Notes: generated by a model from the letters alone, not told the origin. DNA of 64,000 nt from an uncultured Eubacteriales bacterium (GCA_949283575.1 CASDSU010000035.1:19211-83210), one strand, 5' to 3'; numbered from the stretch's first letter, positions 17,922-26,562 are shown. Numbers and translations: made by a program.

Positions 17922-19454
17922 ATGGATAAAAAACTAGTTATGCTTGCTATATTAGATGGTTGGGGTATAAATGAGAAGGTTGATGGTAATGCTGTTGCTC
18001 TTGCAAAAACTCCTAATTTAGATTCAATAATGAAACAAAATCCTAATACAATAATTCATACGAGTGGATTGAATGTTGGTCTTCCAGATGGTCAAATGGG
18101 AACTTCTGAAGTTGGTCACATGAATATAGGCGCTGGTAGAATTGTTTACCAAGATTTAGCAAAGATAACAAAATCAATTCAAGATGGCGATTTCTTTGAG
18201 AATGAAGCTTTTTTGAAAGCTGTTGAAAATTGTAAAGCTAATAATAGCGCAATGCATTTGATGGGACTTACTTCTGATGGAGGTGTTCATACACATGTAA
18301 ATCATTTATATGCATTACTAGAGTTATGTAAGAAAAATGGTTTAGAAGAGGTATATGTTCATTGTTTTACAGATGGAAGAGATACTGCTCCAACTTCTGG
18401 TGAAGGATATATTCAAGAGTTAGAAGATAAAATTGAGGAAATTGGTGTTGGTAAAGTTGCTAGTATAAGTGGAAGATATTATGCAATGGATAGAGATACT
18501 AACTGGGATAGAGTTAAGCTTGCGTATGATGCTTTAACTAAAGGTGAAGGTTTTAGTGCTAAAACTGCAATAAATGCAATTGAATCTGCATATCAAAGAG
18601 AAGAGTTTGATGAGTTTATTAAACCAACTGTTATTGTTGAGAATGACACTCCAGTAGGTTTAATAAAGAATAATGATTCAGTAATTTTCTATAATTTCAG
18701 AAGGGATAGAGCTAGAGAAATTACTAGAGCTTTTGTTGATGATGACTTTGCTGGATTTGAAAGAGAAAAATTAAATCTTACTTATGTTTGTATGACAGAT
18801 TATGATGATACAATTCAAAATGTAGAGGTTGCATATAAGACGGCTACTATTGAAAACACTTTTGGTGAATACATTAGTAAATTAGGATATAAACAACTTA
18901 GAATAGCAGAAACCGAGAAATATGCGCATGTTACATTCTTCTTTAATGGTGGAAATGAAGTTAAATATGAAAATGAAGATAGAATTTTAGTAGCTTCTCC
19001 AAAAGTTGCTACATATGATTTGAAACCAGAAATGAGTGCATATGAGGTTACAGATAAACTAATTGATGCAATTAGAAAATCGTCTTATGATGTTATAATA
19101 TTGAATTTTGCAAACTGTGATATGGTTGGACATACTGGATATTTAGATGCTGCAATAAAAGCAGTTGAAACAATTGATGAGTGTGTTGGAAGAGTAGTTG
19201 AAGAAGTTAAACGTGTAAACGGAACAATTTTGATTACTGCAGATCATGGAAATGCAGAACAAATGATTGATTATGAAACAGGTGATCCGCATACAGCGCA
19301 TACGACTAATTTGGTTCCTTTAGTTGTTGTTGGACTAGAAGATGGAGTTAAGTTAAAAGAAGGAAGACTTGCTGACATTGCTCCAACAATGCTTGAAATA
19401 ATGGGCGTTGAGCAACCTAAAGAAATGACAGGTGAAAGTTTAATAGAAAAATAA
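17922..19454 (+). CDS. gpmI: 2,3-bisphosphoglycerate-independent phosphoglycerate mutase
   Basis: A 510-residue alkaline-phosphatase-superfamily enzyme converting 3-phosphoglycerate to 2-phosphoglycerate using two metal ions and a serine nucleophile. The LAILDGWGIN start, the MGTSEVGHMNIGAGR motif with the catalytic Ser, the SGRYYAMDRDTNWDR segment and the TADHGNAEQM and GDPHTAHTTN metal-binding motifs are intact. It ends the glycolytic operon; eno is not adjacent. Stop is followed by a long palindromic element. Confidence 0.97.
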   Translation: MDKKLVMLAILDGWGINEKVDGNAVALAKTPNLDSIMKQNPNTIIHTSGLNVGLPDGQMGTSEVGHMNIGAGRIVYQDLAKITKSIQDGDFFENEAFLKAVENCKANNSAMHLMGLTSDGGVHTHVNHLYALLELCKKNGLEEVYVHCFTDGRDTAPTSGEGYIQELEDKIEEIGVGKVASISGRYYAMDRDTNWDRVKLAYDALTKGEGFSAKTAINAIESAYQREEFDEFIKPTVIVENDTPVGLIKNNDSVIFYNFRRDRAREITRAFVDDDFAGFEREKLNLTYVCMTDYDDTIQNVEVAYKTATIENTFGEYISKLGYKQLRIAETEKYAHVTFFFNGGNEVKYENEDRILVASPKVATYDLKPEMSAYEVTDKLIDAIRKSSYDVIILNFANCDMVGHTGYLDAAIKAVETIDECVGRVVEEVKRVNGTILITADHGNAEQMIDYETGDPHTAHTTNLVPLVVVGLEDGVKLKEGRLADIAPTMLEIMGVEQPKEMTGESLIEK

Positions 19455-19458
19455 AAAA

Positions 19459-19652
19459 TGGAAATTGTGACGGTTCCTTTTTTCAAAATTTAACAAAAGG
19501 CAACGAAAAAGTATTGTTTTTAAGCCTCAGACAACTCATTATTCATTGCAAACACGATGCAATGGAAATGAGAACTCGGCAACAAAAACAATACTTTTTT
19601 GTTGGCTGAAATATGTTACGTTTTTTGAAAAAAGGAGCCGTCATAATTTCCA
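19459..19652. repeat. Long nested palindrome after gpmI
   Basis: Outer arms near 19459-19487 and 19621-19652 are inverted copies built around GACGGTTCC / GGAGCCGTC, with internal arms AAAAGTATTGTTTTT and AAAAACAATACTTTT and a core CATTGC...GCAATG. The whole stretch of about 194 bp can fold as one hairpin. The arm sequence is shared with the short repeat at 7518-7549, so it looks like a MITE-like member of the same family. It may also end the glycolytic transcript. Confidence 0.75.
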
Positions 19653-19680
19653 AAATTCTCCGTCCAAAAAGAAAAAAAGT

Positions 19681-19710
19681 TTGCAATATATACCATATTA
19701 AAGATAAAAT
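19681..19710 (+). promoter_or_regulatory. Sigma-A-type promoter
   Basis: TTGCAA, 18-bp spacer, TAAAAT, upstream of the nucleosidase gene. Confidence 0.5.
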
Positions 19711-19746
19711 ACTTATAGAAGCATTGGGATAAAAGAGAGGTTTGAG

Positions 19747-20499
19747 ATGACTAATAATGTTATTTTAATAATTGGTGCGATGAAGGATGTTGAATTGAAT
19801 CTTTTATTGGATAAATTGGATTTGAAAAATGTAATTGAAGAAAAAAGTTGTACTTTTTATGAAGGAATGTTATTTGATAATGAGGTTGTGTTATGCCATA
19901 CAAATGTAGGAACGATAAATGCAGCGATTGCAACTCAAATAGCGATTAATAGATATAATCCAAAAGCGATTTGGGTGGAAGGTATGGCAGGTGGACACGC
20001 TAAAAATGTACATAAAGGCGATATTGTAATTAGCACAGGTGTTATAAATTTGAATTCAATTAAAACAAAATATTTAAATGAAGGTGAAGGTTCAGATCCT
20101 TTTTCGTGGGAATTGAAGAGATATGGCCATTTACCGCAAGACGAAGAAAGTATAGTAATACAAGCTAATGATGGATTAATTGATTTTGCTAGATGTTTTG
20201 AAAATGAATTTATAAATAATAATCCCTCAAGTAAAGTTCATTATGGTATTGTGGGAAGTGGAGATGTCTGGAATAAAGAAGTTGATTTGATAAAGCATTT
20301 TTCTGATAAATATCATACGTTATGTGAAGAAATGGAGAGTGCTGCTGTTTTTCAGGTTGCACGTTATTATGAAATCCCGGTAATAGCAATTAGAGGAATC
20401 TCAAATAATGAGGTATATGGTGAAACGTATGAAAGAGAGTTAGGTGCTAAAGCGCAAGAGTATGTTTTGTGTATGTTAAAAAGTGAAAAGGGGCGTTAA
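19747..20499 (+). CDS. mtnN: 5'-methylthioadenosine/S-adenosylhomocysteine nucleosidase
   Basis: A 250-residue member of the PNP/UDP phosphorylase superfamily, which cleaves the glycosidic bond of MTA, SAH or related nucleosides. The opening IIGAMKDVELNLLLDKL, the VGTINAAIATQIAINRY segment, WVEGMAGGHAKNVHKGDIVIS, and the diagnostic EEMESAAVFQVA and IRGISNNE motifs support it. It is somewhat longer than the classical enzyme (about 230) owing to an insertion around residues 105-145, so another purine nucleoside substrate is possible. It is followed by the LRR-like gene after one base. Confidence 0.82.
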   Translation: MTNNVILIIGAMKDVELNLLLDKLDLKNVIEEKSCTFYEGMLFDNEVVLCHTNVGTINAAIATQIAINRYNPKAIWVEGMAGGHAKNVHKGDIVISTGVINLNSIKTKYLNEGEGSDPFSWELKRYGHLPQDEESIVIQANDGLIDFARCFENEFINNNPSSKVHYGIVGSGDVWNKEVDLIKHFSDKYHTLCEEMESAAVFQVARYYEIPVIAIRGISNNEVYGETYERELGAKAQEYVLCMLKSEKGR

Positions 20500-20500
20500 T

Positions 20501-21139
20501 ATGCTAGAAAACTTAAAAAGTCAGGATTTTAAAAATGATATTTCAAAAATTTTAAATAAAAATATATTTGAAATTACTGAAGATGATTTAAAAAATATAA
20601 CAAGAATATCTTTAAGCAAAGAAAATATATTTGGGAAGATTACAGATTACCAAATATCAGATTTGAAATATTTGAATGGACTTAAAGAATGTAGTTTGTC
20701 TGGATTTGAAATAACAGATCAAGATATATCTATAATAAATGATCTTCCTGAGCTAGAATTTTTATCATTAGATTTTTGTAGTTTTAAATTAATATCGAAA
20801 AGTATAAATAATTTAAAGTTAGAAGAATTATACCTAGACAAGTGTATTGATTTTAGTCTTTCTAATATAAATAGTTCTAATCTTAAGTTTTTATCAATTA
20901 TAGGTTTCAAGGATGAAATGAACAGTATAAACTTTAATGATTTAGTTTCTTTCTATAATATGGAAGTATTATCGGTTCACAATTATAAGATAGAGAATAT
21001 GGAAAATGTAATTAATTCAGTTCCCAATGTAAAAATATTAAATTTAGATGGTTCAATTATAGATGAAAAAACAGTGCTAGAGAATCTTAGTCTAAGAAAT
21101 GTAGAAGTTTCAAATGAGAGTTTCTTTCATTTGCATTAA
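20501..21139 (+). CDS. Leucine-rich-repeat-like protein
   Basis: A 212-residue protein with no signal peptide. From about residue 40 it shows irregular repeats of the form LxxLxxLxLxxxxI (for example LKYLNGLKECSLSGFEI, then LPELEFLSLDFCSF, then LKLEELYLDKC), characteristic of LRR solenoids that bind proteins. The ATG at 20501 follows AAGGGGCG and starts one base after the nucleosidase stop, so the two are translationally coupled. Target is unknown. Confidence 0.6.
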   Translation: MLENLKSQDFKNDISKILNKNIFEITEDDLKNITRISLSKENIFGKITDYQISDLKYLNGLKECSLSGFEITDQDISIINDLPELEFLSLDFCSFKLISKSINNLKLEELYLDKCIDFSLSNINSSNLKFLSIIGFKDEMNSINFNDLVSFYNMEVLSVHNYKIENMENVINSVPNVKILNLDGSIIDEKTVLENLSLRNVEVSNESFFHLH

Positions 21140-21168
21140 AAGTTATCTATGTACGAAGGGGAAATTTT

Positions 21169-21609
21169 ATGAAGAATACAGAACAGGCAAAAGTATATAA
21201 AGAAGTTCTTACAGTTCTTGAAATCTTTAATCTTGTAAATACTATTCCTAAAAATGTGATAGAAAATATGATGCGCAAACAAGATAAAGATTATGAATAT
21301 TTATTTGACGTGAATATTCCTATCGAAGAGCAAAAAATTTCGAAAAAAGCAGCGACGATTTTATCGGTTTTATATATAAAATATATTTGCACAGATGAGA
21401 ACGAAAAATTAGAACTTAAAGCTATGTATGAAAAAAATGATGAAATACCAGAATATAAGGCTTATCGTGATGAAGTTGTTCAAGAGTTTAATGCATCTGA
21501 GAATGAAGTTAAAAATAGCAACGTAGAAAATGAAAAGTTGTCGATGCAGTCACAAACAATTTCTGGGAAGATAAAACAATTTTTTAGAAGATTATTTTGG
21601 AAAGCTTAG
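21169..21609 (+). CDS. Hypothetical protein, 146 residues
   Basis: No recognised family. It is helical and charged, with VIENMMRKQDKDYEYLFDVNIPIEEQKISKKAATILSVLYIKYI in the first half and a basic tail with IKQFFRRLFWKA. AAGGGG precedes the ATG. It sits in a co-directional run between the LRR-like gene and the transglutaminase-like gene, with short gaps, so it is probably part of the same unit. Native codon use. Confidence 0.7.
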   Translation: MKNTEQAKVYKEVLTVLEIFNLVNTIPKNVIENMMRKQDKDYEYLFDVNIPIEEQKISKKAATILSVLYIKYICTDENEKLELKAMYEKNDEIPEYKAYRDEVVQEFNASENEVKNSNVENEKLSMQSQTISGKIKQFFRRLFWKA

Positions 21610-21641
21610 GATGAAATATTATATACAAGGGAGAAAGTATT

Positions 21642-23309
21642 ATGGTTAATATAGAAGAGCGTATTAATTTAATATTACAAACAAAAGATAGAACATTACT
21701 AGAAAATTTACTTTATGAATATGACGGCGATAATTTTAACATGGATCAAATTGGTGATATTCTTATGACAATTTGCGATGATAAGGAGTATATTAAATCT
21801 TTTGTTGCAAATCCTAATTATGGTTTAACAACATTTCAAAAAGAATCAATTATTGCAAGATTAGGTGATGACGCTTTTCGTAATTCTTGTATAAGAGGAG
21901 AGGTTGAAGGTGTTGATTTAGAACCTTTTAGCAAGGCTAGATTGTATATGATGGAAGATTTTGAAGATACGGAGCAAAGAGATGAACATATACATGGTGG
22001 TTTATCGGGGCGCTTGTTTGATCTTGATTCTTTTGCATCAGAATATTTAATTTATGAATTAAGTGAACCAGAAGATAAAAAACCTTATATACTTTCTGAA
22101 TCAATTCCTTTAGAAGTCAGTGAAAGAATAGCCTTAGCAAATAAGTTAAATGAAGATGATTTTACTAGACAGGTCGTGGGAACATTAGATTTGACTGGTG
22201 ATTATGACAAAAAAAATCAAGTTATTGAAGCTGTATCAACTGTAAGAAGTGCGGATATAAGAAAAGACTTTATAAGGAATAATCATAGAGATTTATTTTA
22301 TATAGATTTGTACAATTTGGCACAGGGATCAGCTAACCATGATACAGAAGAAATTTCTGATATATGTGAATGGGGAGTAGAAAATGGTATTGAACTTCGA
22401 AAAATAGATGATATGGTTAATGCAGCTGCTTATAGAAATGAACAAAATAGAACTAATTGGAATGCAGGAGTTAAACGTGTTTCAACAATCTCAGAATTGA
22501 ATTTGAATGATTTAGCACAAAATCCTGATATTAAATATATTAGAATGACTGATCCTGATAATCCATCTGCAAGAAATGATTTATATACTCGTGAAAAATA
22601 TGAACAAATAATTGAAGCAGCAGAAAAAATTTTAGATGGTATTCCAATGGCAACACCAGGAGATGCAAAAAGTGAGCTTGAAGTTTTTTCTCAGGTTTTT
22701 TCAAGAGTGTCGAAAATTAGATACAATAATTATGCAGTATCTAAGCGTGGAGAAAAAGATGAGGATCTTCAGGTTACATGTAGAAGTATGGAGGACGCTT
22801 TTCTTAAAGGTGAATGTGTTTGTTCTGGATATGCAACAGCTTTGAAAAATCTATTAAGTCTTAGAAATATTAAAGCCGTTGAAATAGGTGGAGCTCCTGA
22901 AAAAGAAGGAAAAGCGGGTCATTCATGGAATCAAGTTCAAATAGGTGGTGTATGGCTAAATTGCGATCCAACTAATACTAGAGAATATGGGAGATTTAAT
23001 GGAAAATTTGCATATAAAGCGCTAAAAACAGATAAACAGTTTAAAGAGTGGAGTAAGTATACTAAAGGAAGATCAAAAGAAGAAAAAGAGTGCACAGTTC
23101 CTATAGAAGAAGTTATTAATAAGAAACAAAATCCAATAAAGGCATATATAAAATCATGGGCTTCTAAGTTAAGTTTAAGATATGTGAACGATGCTAGTAG
23201 AGAAGTTTCAGCTATGGAGCAAGAAAAAATATTAATTGCACAGGAGCAGAGTGTTCAGATGGCTGCAGTTCAAAAATCAGAGCAACAGATTGAAGATATG
23301 GATATGTAA
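21642..23309 (+). CDS. Transglutaminase-like protein
   Basis: A 555-residue cytosolic protein. The C-terminal third carries a transglutaminase/protease-like core: GECVCSGYATALKNLL with the likely nucleophile Cys394, AGHSWNQVQ with His427 and LNCDPTN with Asp442, in the spacing expected for the papain-like triad. Residues 1-320 are unrecognised, acidic and helical. The last 60 residues form a glutamine/glutamate-rich coiled tail. There is no signal peptide, which is unusual because many bacterial transglutaminase-like proteins are exported. It closes the LRR/hypothetical/transglutaminase run. Activity (protease, amidase or cross-linking) cannot be inferred. Confidence 0.75.
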   Translation: MVNIEERINLILQTKDRTLLENLLYEYDGDNFNMDQIGDILMTICDDKEYIKSFVANPNYGLTTFQKESIIARLGDDAFRNSCIRGEVEGVDLEPFSKARLYMMEDFEDTEQRDEHIHGGLSGRLFDLDSFASEYLIYELSEPEDKKPYILSESIPLEVSERIALANKLNEDDFTRQVVGTLDLTGDYDKKNQVIEAVSTVRSADIRKDFIRNNHRDLFYIDLYNLAQGSANHDTEEISDICEWGVENGIELRKIDDMVNAAAYRNEQNRTNWNAGVKRVSTISELNLNDLAQNPDIKYIRMTDPDNPSARNDLYTREKYEQIIEAAEKILDGIPMATPGDAKSELEVFSQVFSRVSKIRYNNYAVSKRGEKDEDLQVTCRSMEDAFLKGECVCSGYATALKNLLSLRNIKAVEIGGAPEKEGKAGHSWNQVQIGGVWLNCDPTNTREYGRFNGKFAYKALKTDKQFKEWSKYTKGRSKEEKECTVPIEEVINKKQNPIKAYIKSWASKLSLRYVNDASREVSAMEQEKILIAQEQSVQMAAVQKSEQQIEDMDM

Positions 23310-23343
23310 AATTAAGAATTAATTTATGTAAGAGGTGATTGAT

Positions 23344-23928
23344 ATGAAACTTGGAGTTTATGTTGGAAGTTTTAATCCAGTGCATAAAGGTCACAAGGAG
23401 ATTGTAGATTTTTTACTTGAAAAAAAATATATTGACAAAGTTTTGATGATTCCTACTGAAAATTATTGGGGAAAGCAAAATTTGATAGATACAAAATATA
23501 GATTAGATATGCTTAAGCTTTATGAAAATGAAAACATAATTGTTAGTGCTAAGTATGGTAATTTTAAGTATACAAACGAAATATTAACATCATTAAAAAA
23601 TGATTTTGATGATGAATTGTATTTGATAATTGGCGCAGATAATTTAATTAAATTTCATAAGTGGGAAAGCGTTGATAAAATATTGGAAAATAAAGTTGTA
23701 GTACTTGGTAGAGATGATATAGATATGGATGAATTAATTCAAAAATTTGAGAAAAAAGAAAATTTTGTTTTAGTTAAAGAATTTCCGATGATTCAAATAT
23801 CGTCTACTCTTATAAGAAAGAAAATTGCTTCAAATAATTGTGATGATATTGAATCTTTGATTGATAAAAAAGTATATGAGTACATACGAAAAAATAATTT
23901 GTATAGTTTGTTAGAAGAAGGAGAATAA
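23344..23928 (+). CDS. nadD: Nicotinate-nucleotide adenylyltransferase-like protein
   Basis: A 194-residue nucleotidyltransferase with the GSFNPVHKGHKEIV motif (HxGH type), LIIGADNLIKFHKWE and the ISSTLIRKKI signature near the C-terminus, all as in NadD, which adenylates nicotinate mononucleotide in NAD synthesis. The ATG at 23344 lies 8 bases after AGAGGTG and is preferred to an in-frame GTG that is part of that site. It ends three bases before the next gene. Low similarity to NadD in the middle leaves room for a related cytidylyltransferase-like role. Confidence 0.8.
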   Translation: MKLGVYVGSFNPVHKGHKEIVDFLLEKKYIDKVLMIPTENYWGKQNLIDTKYRLDMLKLYENENIIVSAKYGNFKYTNEILTSLKNDFDDELYLIIGADNLIKFHKWESVDKILENKVVVLGRDDIDMDELIQKFEKKENFVLVKEFPMIQISSTLIRKKIASNNCDDIESLIDKKVYEYIRKNNLYSLLEEGE

Positions 23929-23930
23929 AA

Positions 23931-24539
23931 TTGCCAAACTGGAAAACACATTTAGAAATTAGTAGAAGATTAAACGAAAAGTATAAATTTAATGATAAAG
24001 ATTATGAATTGTTTTTGATTGGAAGCATATTGCCTGACATAAATAATTCATATGTAGTTACTGATATTTCCCAAAAAATTGGTCACAGTGTAACACATTT
24101 TTGGAATCAAGAAAAACCATCGTATATATGTTTTTATAATAAATACCAACAAGATATAGACGAACATAATCCAATTTTCGTTGGATATGTAACACATTTA
24201 TATACAGATTATACATGGAACAATAATTTTTATACGTCCGTATCAAAGAAAAACTTTATAGAAAAAGATAAAGAAAAATTAAGAATTTTAAAACAAAGTG
24301 ATTTCAAAATATATAATAATAAATTTGTTGATAGACATATTGAATTAAAAAATAATTTATATGAAGAAGTTTTAGAGAGAATAAAAGTGATTTCAGAAGT
24401 AGATATTATAAGGAAAGATTTAGAAAATGTTTGTGAATTTTTGAAAGAAAATCATAAATATATTGCAAAATATCAATTTTATACAGAGCAAGAATTAGAT
24501 GAATTGTTAGATAAAACTATAATTGAATTACTGAAGTGA
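23931..24539 (+). CDS. Zinc-dependent phospholipase C-like protein
   Basis: A 202-residue protein beginning with TTG, preceded by AGAAGGAGA. The N-terminal NWKTHLEISRRL, the LIGSILPDINNSY stretch and the HSVTHFW and GYVTHLYTDYTWN histidine/aspartate motifs match the zinc-dependent phospholipase C / S1-P1-like fold (Pfam Zn_dep_PLPC). Members are found widely in Clostridia as cytosolic proteins of unknown substrate. It is probably co-transcribed with nadD. Confidence 0.7.
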   Translation: MPNWKTHLEISRRLNEKYKFNDKDYELFLIGSILPDINNSYVVTDISQKIGHSVTHFWNQEKPSYICFYNKYQQDIDEHNPIFVGYVTHLYTDYTWNNNFYTSVSKKNFIEKDKEKLRILKQSDFKIYNNKFVDRHIELKNNLYEEVLERIKVISEVDIIRKDLENVCEFLKENHKYIAKYQFYTEQELDELLDKTIIELLK

Positions 24540-24544
24540 AAAAA

Positions 24545-24572
24545 TGAACACTGGGGACATCCCCAGTGTTCA
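24545..24572. repeat. Perfect palindrome
   Basis: TGAACACTGGGGA (24545-24557) and TCCCCAGTGTTCA (24560-24572) are perfectly complementary with a 2-base loop, placed between two convergent frames. No long T-run; likely a dispersed palindromic repeat that may also separate the transcripts. Confidence 0.75.
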
Positions 24573-24732
24573 CTCAATTTCTATTTTTTCTATACCATGA
24601 ATTGCTGGTTCTGAAAGTACGTTACCATTTATGTCATAACGAGAACCATGACAAGGGCAATCCCCTGTTTTTTTAATGTTGTTGAAGCTAAGCTCACATT
24701 TTTGAATTATAATATCACATAGGACGAGTGCA
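24570..24732 (-). pseudogene. Remnant of a Rieske-type [2Fe-2S] domain
   Basis: The minus-strand frame ends with KCELSFNNIKKTGDCPCHGS RYDINGNVLSEPAIHGIEKI, which matches the C-terminal half of the Rieske domain of clostridial FAD-dependent oxidoreductases (second CxxH ligand pair CPCH present). The first ligand pair, normally KCSHLGC, is garbled, and nothing upstream resembles the FAD domain, so this is a 3' remnant. The frame upstream (to 24995) is unrecognised. Confidence 0.6.
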
Positions 24733-24876
24733 TATTTTCTTGGATTAAATTGTGCTTGATTTGGAAATTTGATTGCACCAAGAGTTTTTATTGGTAACGG
24801 AGTTTCTTTAACAAATTCACAAGAAAAGTCTAGTGATTTCACAGCACTTACTTTCAGAAATAGTATTTCCAAAGCC

Positions 24877-24904
24877 TTTGAATTTATGTTTAATATGATA
24901 TAAT
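24877..24904 (+). promoter_or_regulatory. Probable promoter of the cysteine-synthase-like gene
   Basis: TTTGAA, 16 bp, perfect TATAAT, 47 bases before the start codon. Confidence 0.5.
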
Positions 24905-24951
24905 TATCAAAATATGAAAAAGTAGATATAATGAATATATGGAGGTGGAAA

Positions 24952-25914
24952 ATGATTAATAATATTATTGGAAATACACCAATGATAAAAGTCATATATG
25001 AGGATAATGGAAGAGAAGAATGTATTTATGTTAAGCTTGAACAATATAATTTAACTGGTAGTATCAAAGATAGAGTTGCATATTATATTCTTAATAATGC
25101 TAAGAAGAATGGCGCGTTAAAACCTGGTATGCCTATTATTGAAGTAACAAGTGGAAATACTGGTATTTCGCTTGCAGCTCTTGGAAGATATTATAATCAT
25201 CCTGTATATATTTTTATGCCAGATTGGGTGAGTAAAGAAAGAGTTAAGATAATTGGGGGATATGGCGCCGAGGTTATTCTAATTAGCAAGGAAGAAGGAG
25301 GATTTTTAAGATGTCTTGAAGAGTCTAGAAAATTGGCTGTAGAGAAGGATGGATTTTTAGCGGATCAATTTGCTAGCAAGTATAATTTTTTAGCTCATTA
25401 TGAAACAACAGCAGAAGAAATATTAAAACAAGTAAAAGAAGAATGTTATGGATTTATTTCAGGAATAGGTACTGGCGGAACATTAATGGGGGTTGGAAAA
25501 AAATTAAAAGAAACAAACCAAGAAATGAAGGTTATAGCAATCGAACCAGAAAAAATGCCAATGATCTCTGAAGGAAGAATTATAGAAGAACATAAAATTG
25601 AAGGAATAGGTGATGATTTTGTTCCTGATTTAGTAAATAGAGAACTAATTGATGAGATATTCCTGATTAATGATGATGATGCCGTTAATATGGCAAGAAA
25701 ACTTTCAAAGGAACTTGGATTAGGTGTTGGAATTTCTTCTGGTGCAAATCTTATAGGATGTATATTAGCAAAGAGAAAACATGATATGCCTATGGTAACA
25801 GTATTTGCAGATGATAATAAAAAATATTTATCAACAGATTTATCAAAACCAATTTGCAATGATGAAAAATTTATATCAAATAAAATTAAGTTGAAAAGAT
25901 ATGAAATTGTATAA
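24952..25914 (+). CDS. Cysteine synthase-like PLP-dependent enzyme
   Basis: A 320-residue fold-type II PLP enzyme of the cysteine synthase/cystathionine beta-synthase group. Visible are IIGNTPMIK, LTGSIKDRVAYYI with the PLP lysine at 39, the substrate loop TSGNTGISLAALG, the phosphate-binding GIGTGGTLMGVG and GISSGANL. It lacks any CBS domain. The chemistry is likely beta-replacement of O-acetylserine by sulfide, but the YEDNGREECIYVKLEQY start and short C-terminus differ from classical CysK, so a variant substrate is possible. The ATG at 24952 follows GGAGGTGG. No cysE adjacent. Confidence 0.82.
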   Translation: MINNIIGNTPMIKVIYEDNGREECIYVKLEQYNLTGSIKDRVAYYILNNAKKNGALKPGMPIIEVTSGNTGISLAALGRYYNHPVYIFMPDWVSKERVKIIGGYGAEVILISKEEGGFLRCLEESRKLAVEKDGFLADQFASKYNFLAHYETTAEEILKQVKEECYGFISGIGTGGTLMGVGKKLKETNQEMKVIAIEPEKMPMISEGRIIEEHKIEGIGDDFVPDLVNRELIDEIFLINDDDAVNMARKLSKELGLGVGISSGANLIGCILAKRKHDMPMVTVFADDNKKYLSTDLSKPICNDEKFISNKIKLKRYEIV

Positions 25915-25917
25915 ATC

Positions 25918-25946
25918 TTACATTTGACATAATAAAGTGATATAAT
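25918..25946 (+). promoter_or_regulatory. Probable promoter of cassette C
   Basis: TTACAT, 17 bp, perfect TATAAT. A better-looking TTGACA at 25924 is only 11 bp from the -10 and so probably not the -35. Confidence 0.4.
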
Positions 25947-25976
25947 AGAAAAAATTTGCTAGAAAGGATGGATTTC

Positions 25977-26168
25977 ATGCTCACTAATGAAATTCGCAGG
26001 TTGATTCGGAATTTAGTCGAAGCGACAGAGGAATGTCAAAACAAAACTTGCACCAAAGAAGGTTTATCCGCTTGTACATACAAAGCTGAAGCCTTGCCTT
26101 GGAACATACATGAAGGTAGCTTGGCAAAGCAAACGAATCAACAAAATAATGGCTCAGTTCTATCATGA
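25977..26168 (+). CDS. Cassette C: unrecognised 63-residue protein
   Basis: No family recognised. The ATG is placed 7-8 bases after AGAAAGGATGG; an upstream ATG at 25968 overlaps that site. The peptide is hydrophilic with three cysteines (CQNKTC and a later SACTYK) and an asparagine/glutamine-rich end. Codon use (CGC, CGG, GTC, GCC) is foreign to the surroundings. It is followed by about 100 bases without features and then a bidirectional terminator shared with the opposing cassette D. Confidence 0.55.
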   Translation: MLTNEIRRLIRNLVEATEECQNKTCTKEGLSACTYKAEALPWNIHEGSLAKQTNQQNNGSVLS

Positions 26169-26264
26169 GTACATGAAATTATGGTAAATAAAATGCAAAT
26201 GACAAAACAAAGATTTCAATAGATGTGTTACTTACAAACGTTAAGCGAACAAATTGTAAAAATT

Positions 26265-26302
26265 AACCCCGGCTACGAAAATCGTTGCTGGGGTTGATTT
26301 TT
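26265..26302. terminator. Bidirectional terminator between cassettes C and D
   Basis: AACCCCGGC (26265-26273) and GCTGGGGTT (26287-26295) form a 9-bp stem with one G-T pair, flanked by AAAAATT on the left and GATTTTT on the right, so it works in both directions. Confidence 0.85.
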
Positions 26303-26365
26303 GTATATTACCTTGGTTTCAGGATCGTACCTCATACGATAATGAGAGCAATCATCAGGATGCAT
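26273..26365 (-). CDS. Possible 30-residue peptide downstream of cassette D
   Basis: A frame from ATG to TAG reading MHPDDCSHYRMRYDPET then a short polar tail. It starts 17 bases after the cassette D stop codon and its stop lies in the terminator stem. The only ribosome-like site (AAGGAGG at the end of cassette D) is rather far upstream. Composition resembles the cassettes. It may be real or chance. Confidence 0.3.
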   Translation of the reverse strand: MHPDDCSHYRMRYDPETKVIYKNQPQQRFS

Positions 26366-26379
26366 TTTCTGATATTCAC

Positions 26380-26562
26380 TTAAGATTCCTCCTTCTGCTC
26401 GTCATCCTTAATTTTCAGTTCGACACCAAAGTCTATGCCAGTGACTCTAATGAGTTCTCCGGTGAATTCAATCCGCTCACCAGACAAGAGGTCAAGCACA
26501 TAGCGTCCATCTTTACTTACGCTAGTCCGCTTAATACCCGTACCTAAGATTTTTAATACCAT
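26380..26562 (-). CDS. Cassette D: unrecognised 60-residue protein
   Basis: No family recognised. A short beta-rich protein (MVLKILGTGIKRTSVSKDG, later RIEFTGELIRVTG) with an acidic/lysine tail; reads like a compact SH3- or OB-like barrel, which is only an impression. AAGGAGG lies 7 bases before the ATG. Arginine codons are CGC, CGG, CGT and leucine CTC/CTT, unlike native genes. It has its own promoter overlapped by a perfect inverted repeat and ends near the shared terminator. Confidence 0.7.
   Translation of the reverse strand: MVLKILGTGIKRTSVSKDGRYVLDLLSGERIEFTGELIRVTGIDFGVELKIKDDEQKEES

Noticed and set aside
25924..25946. TTGACA/TATAAT pair as a perfect promoter for cassette C
   Set aside because: The spacer is only 11 bp; a weaker TTACAT at 17 bp is more plausible.
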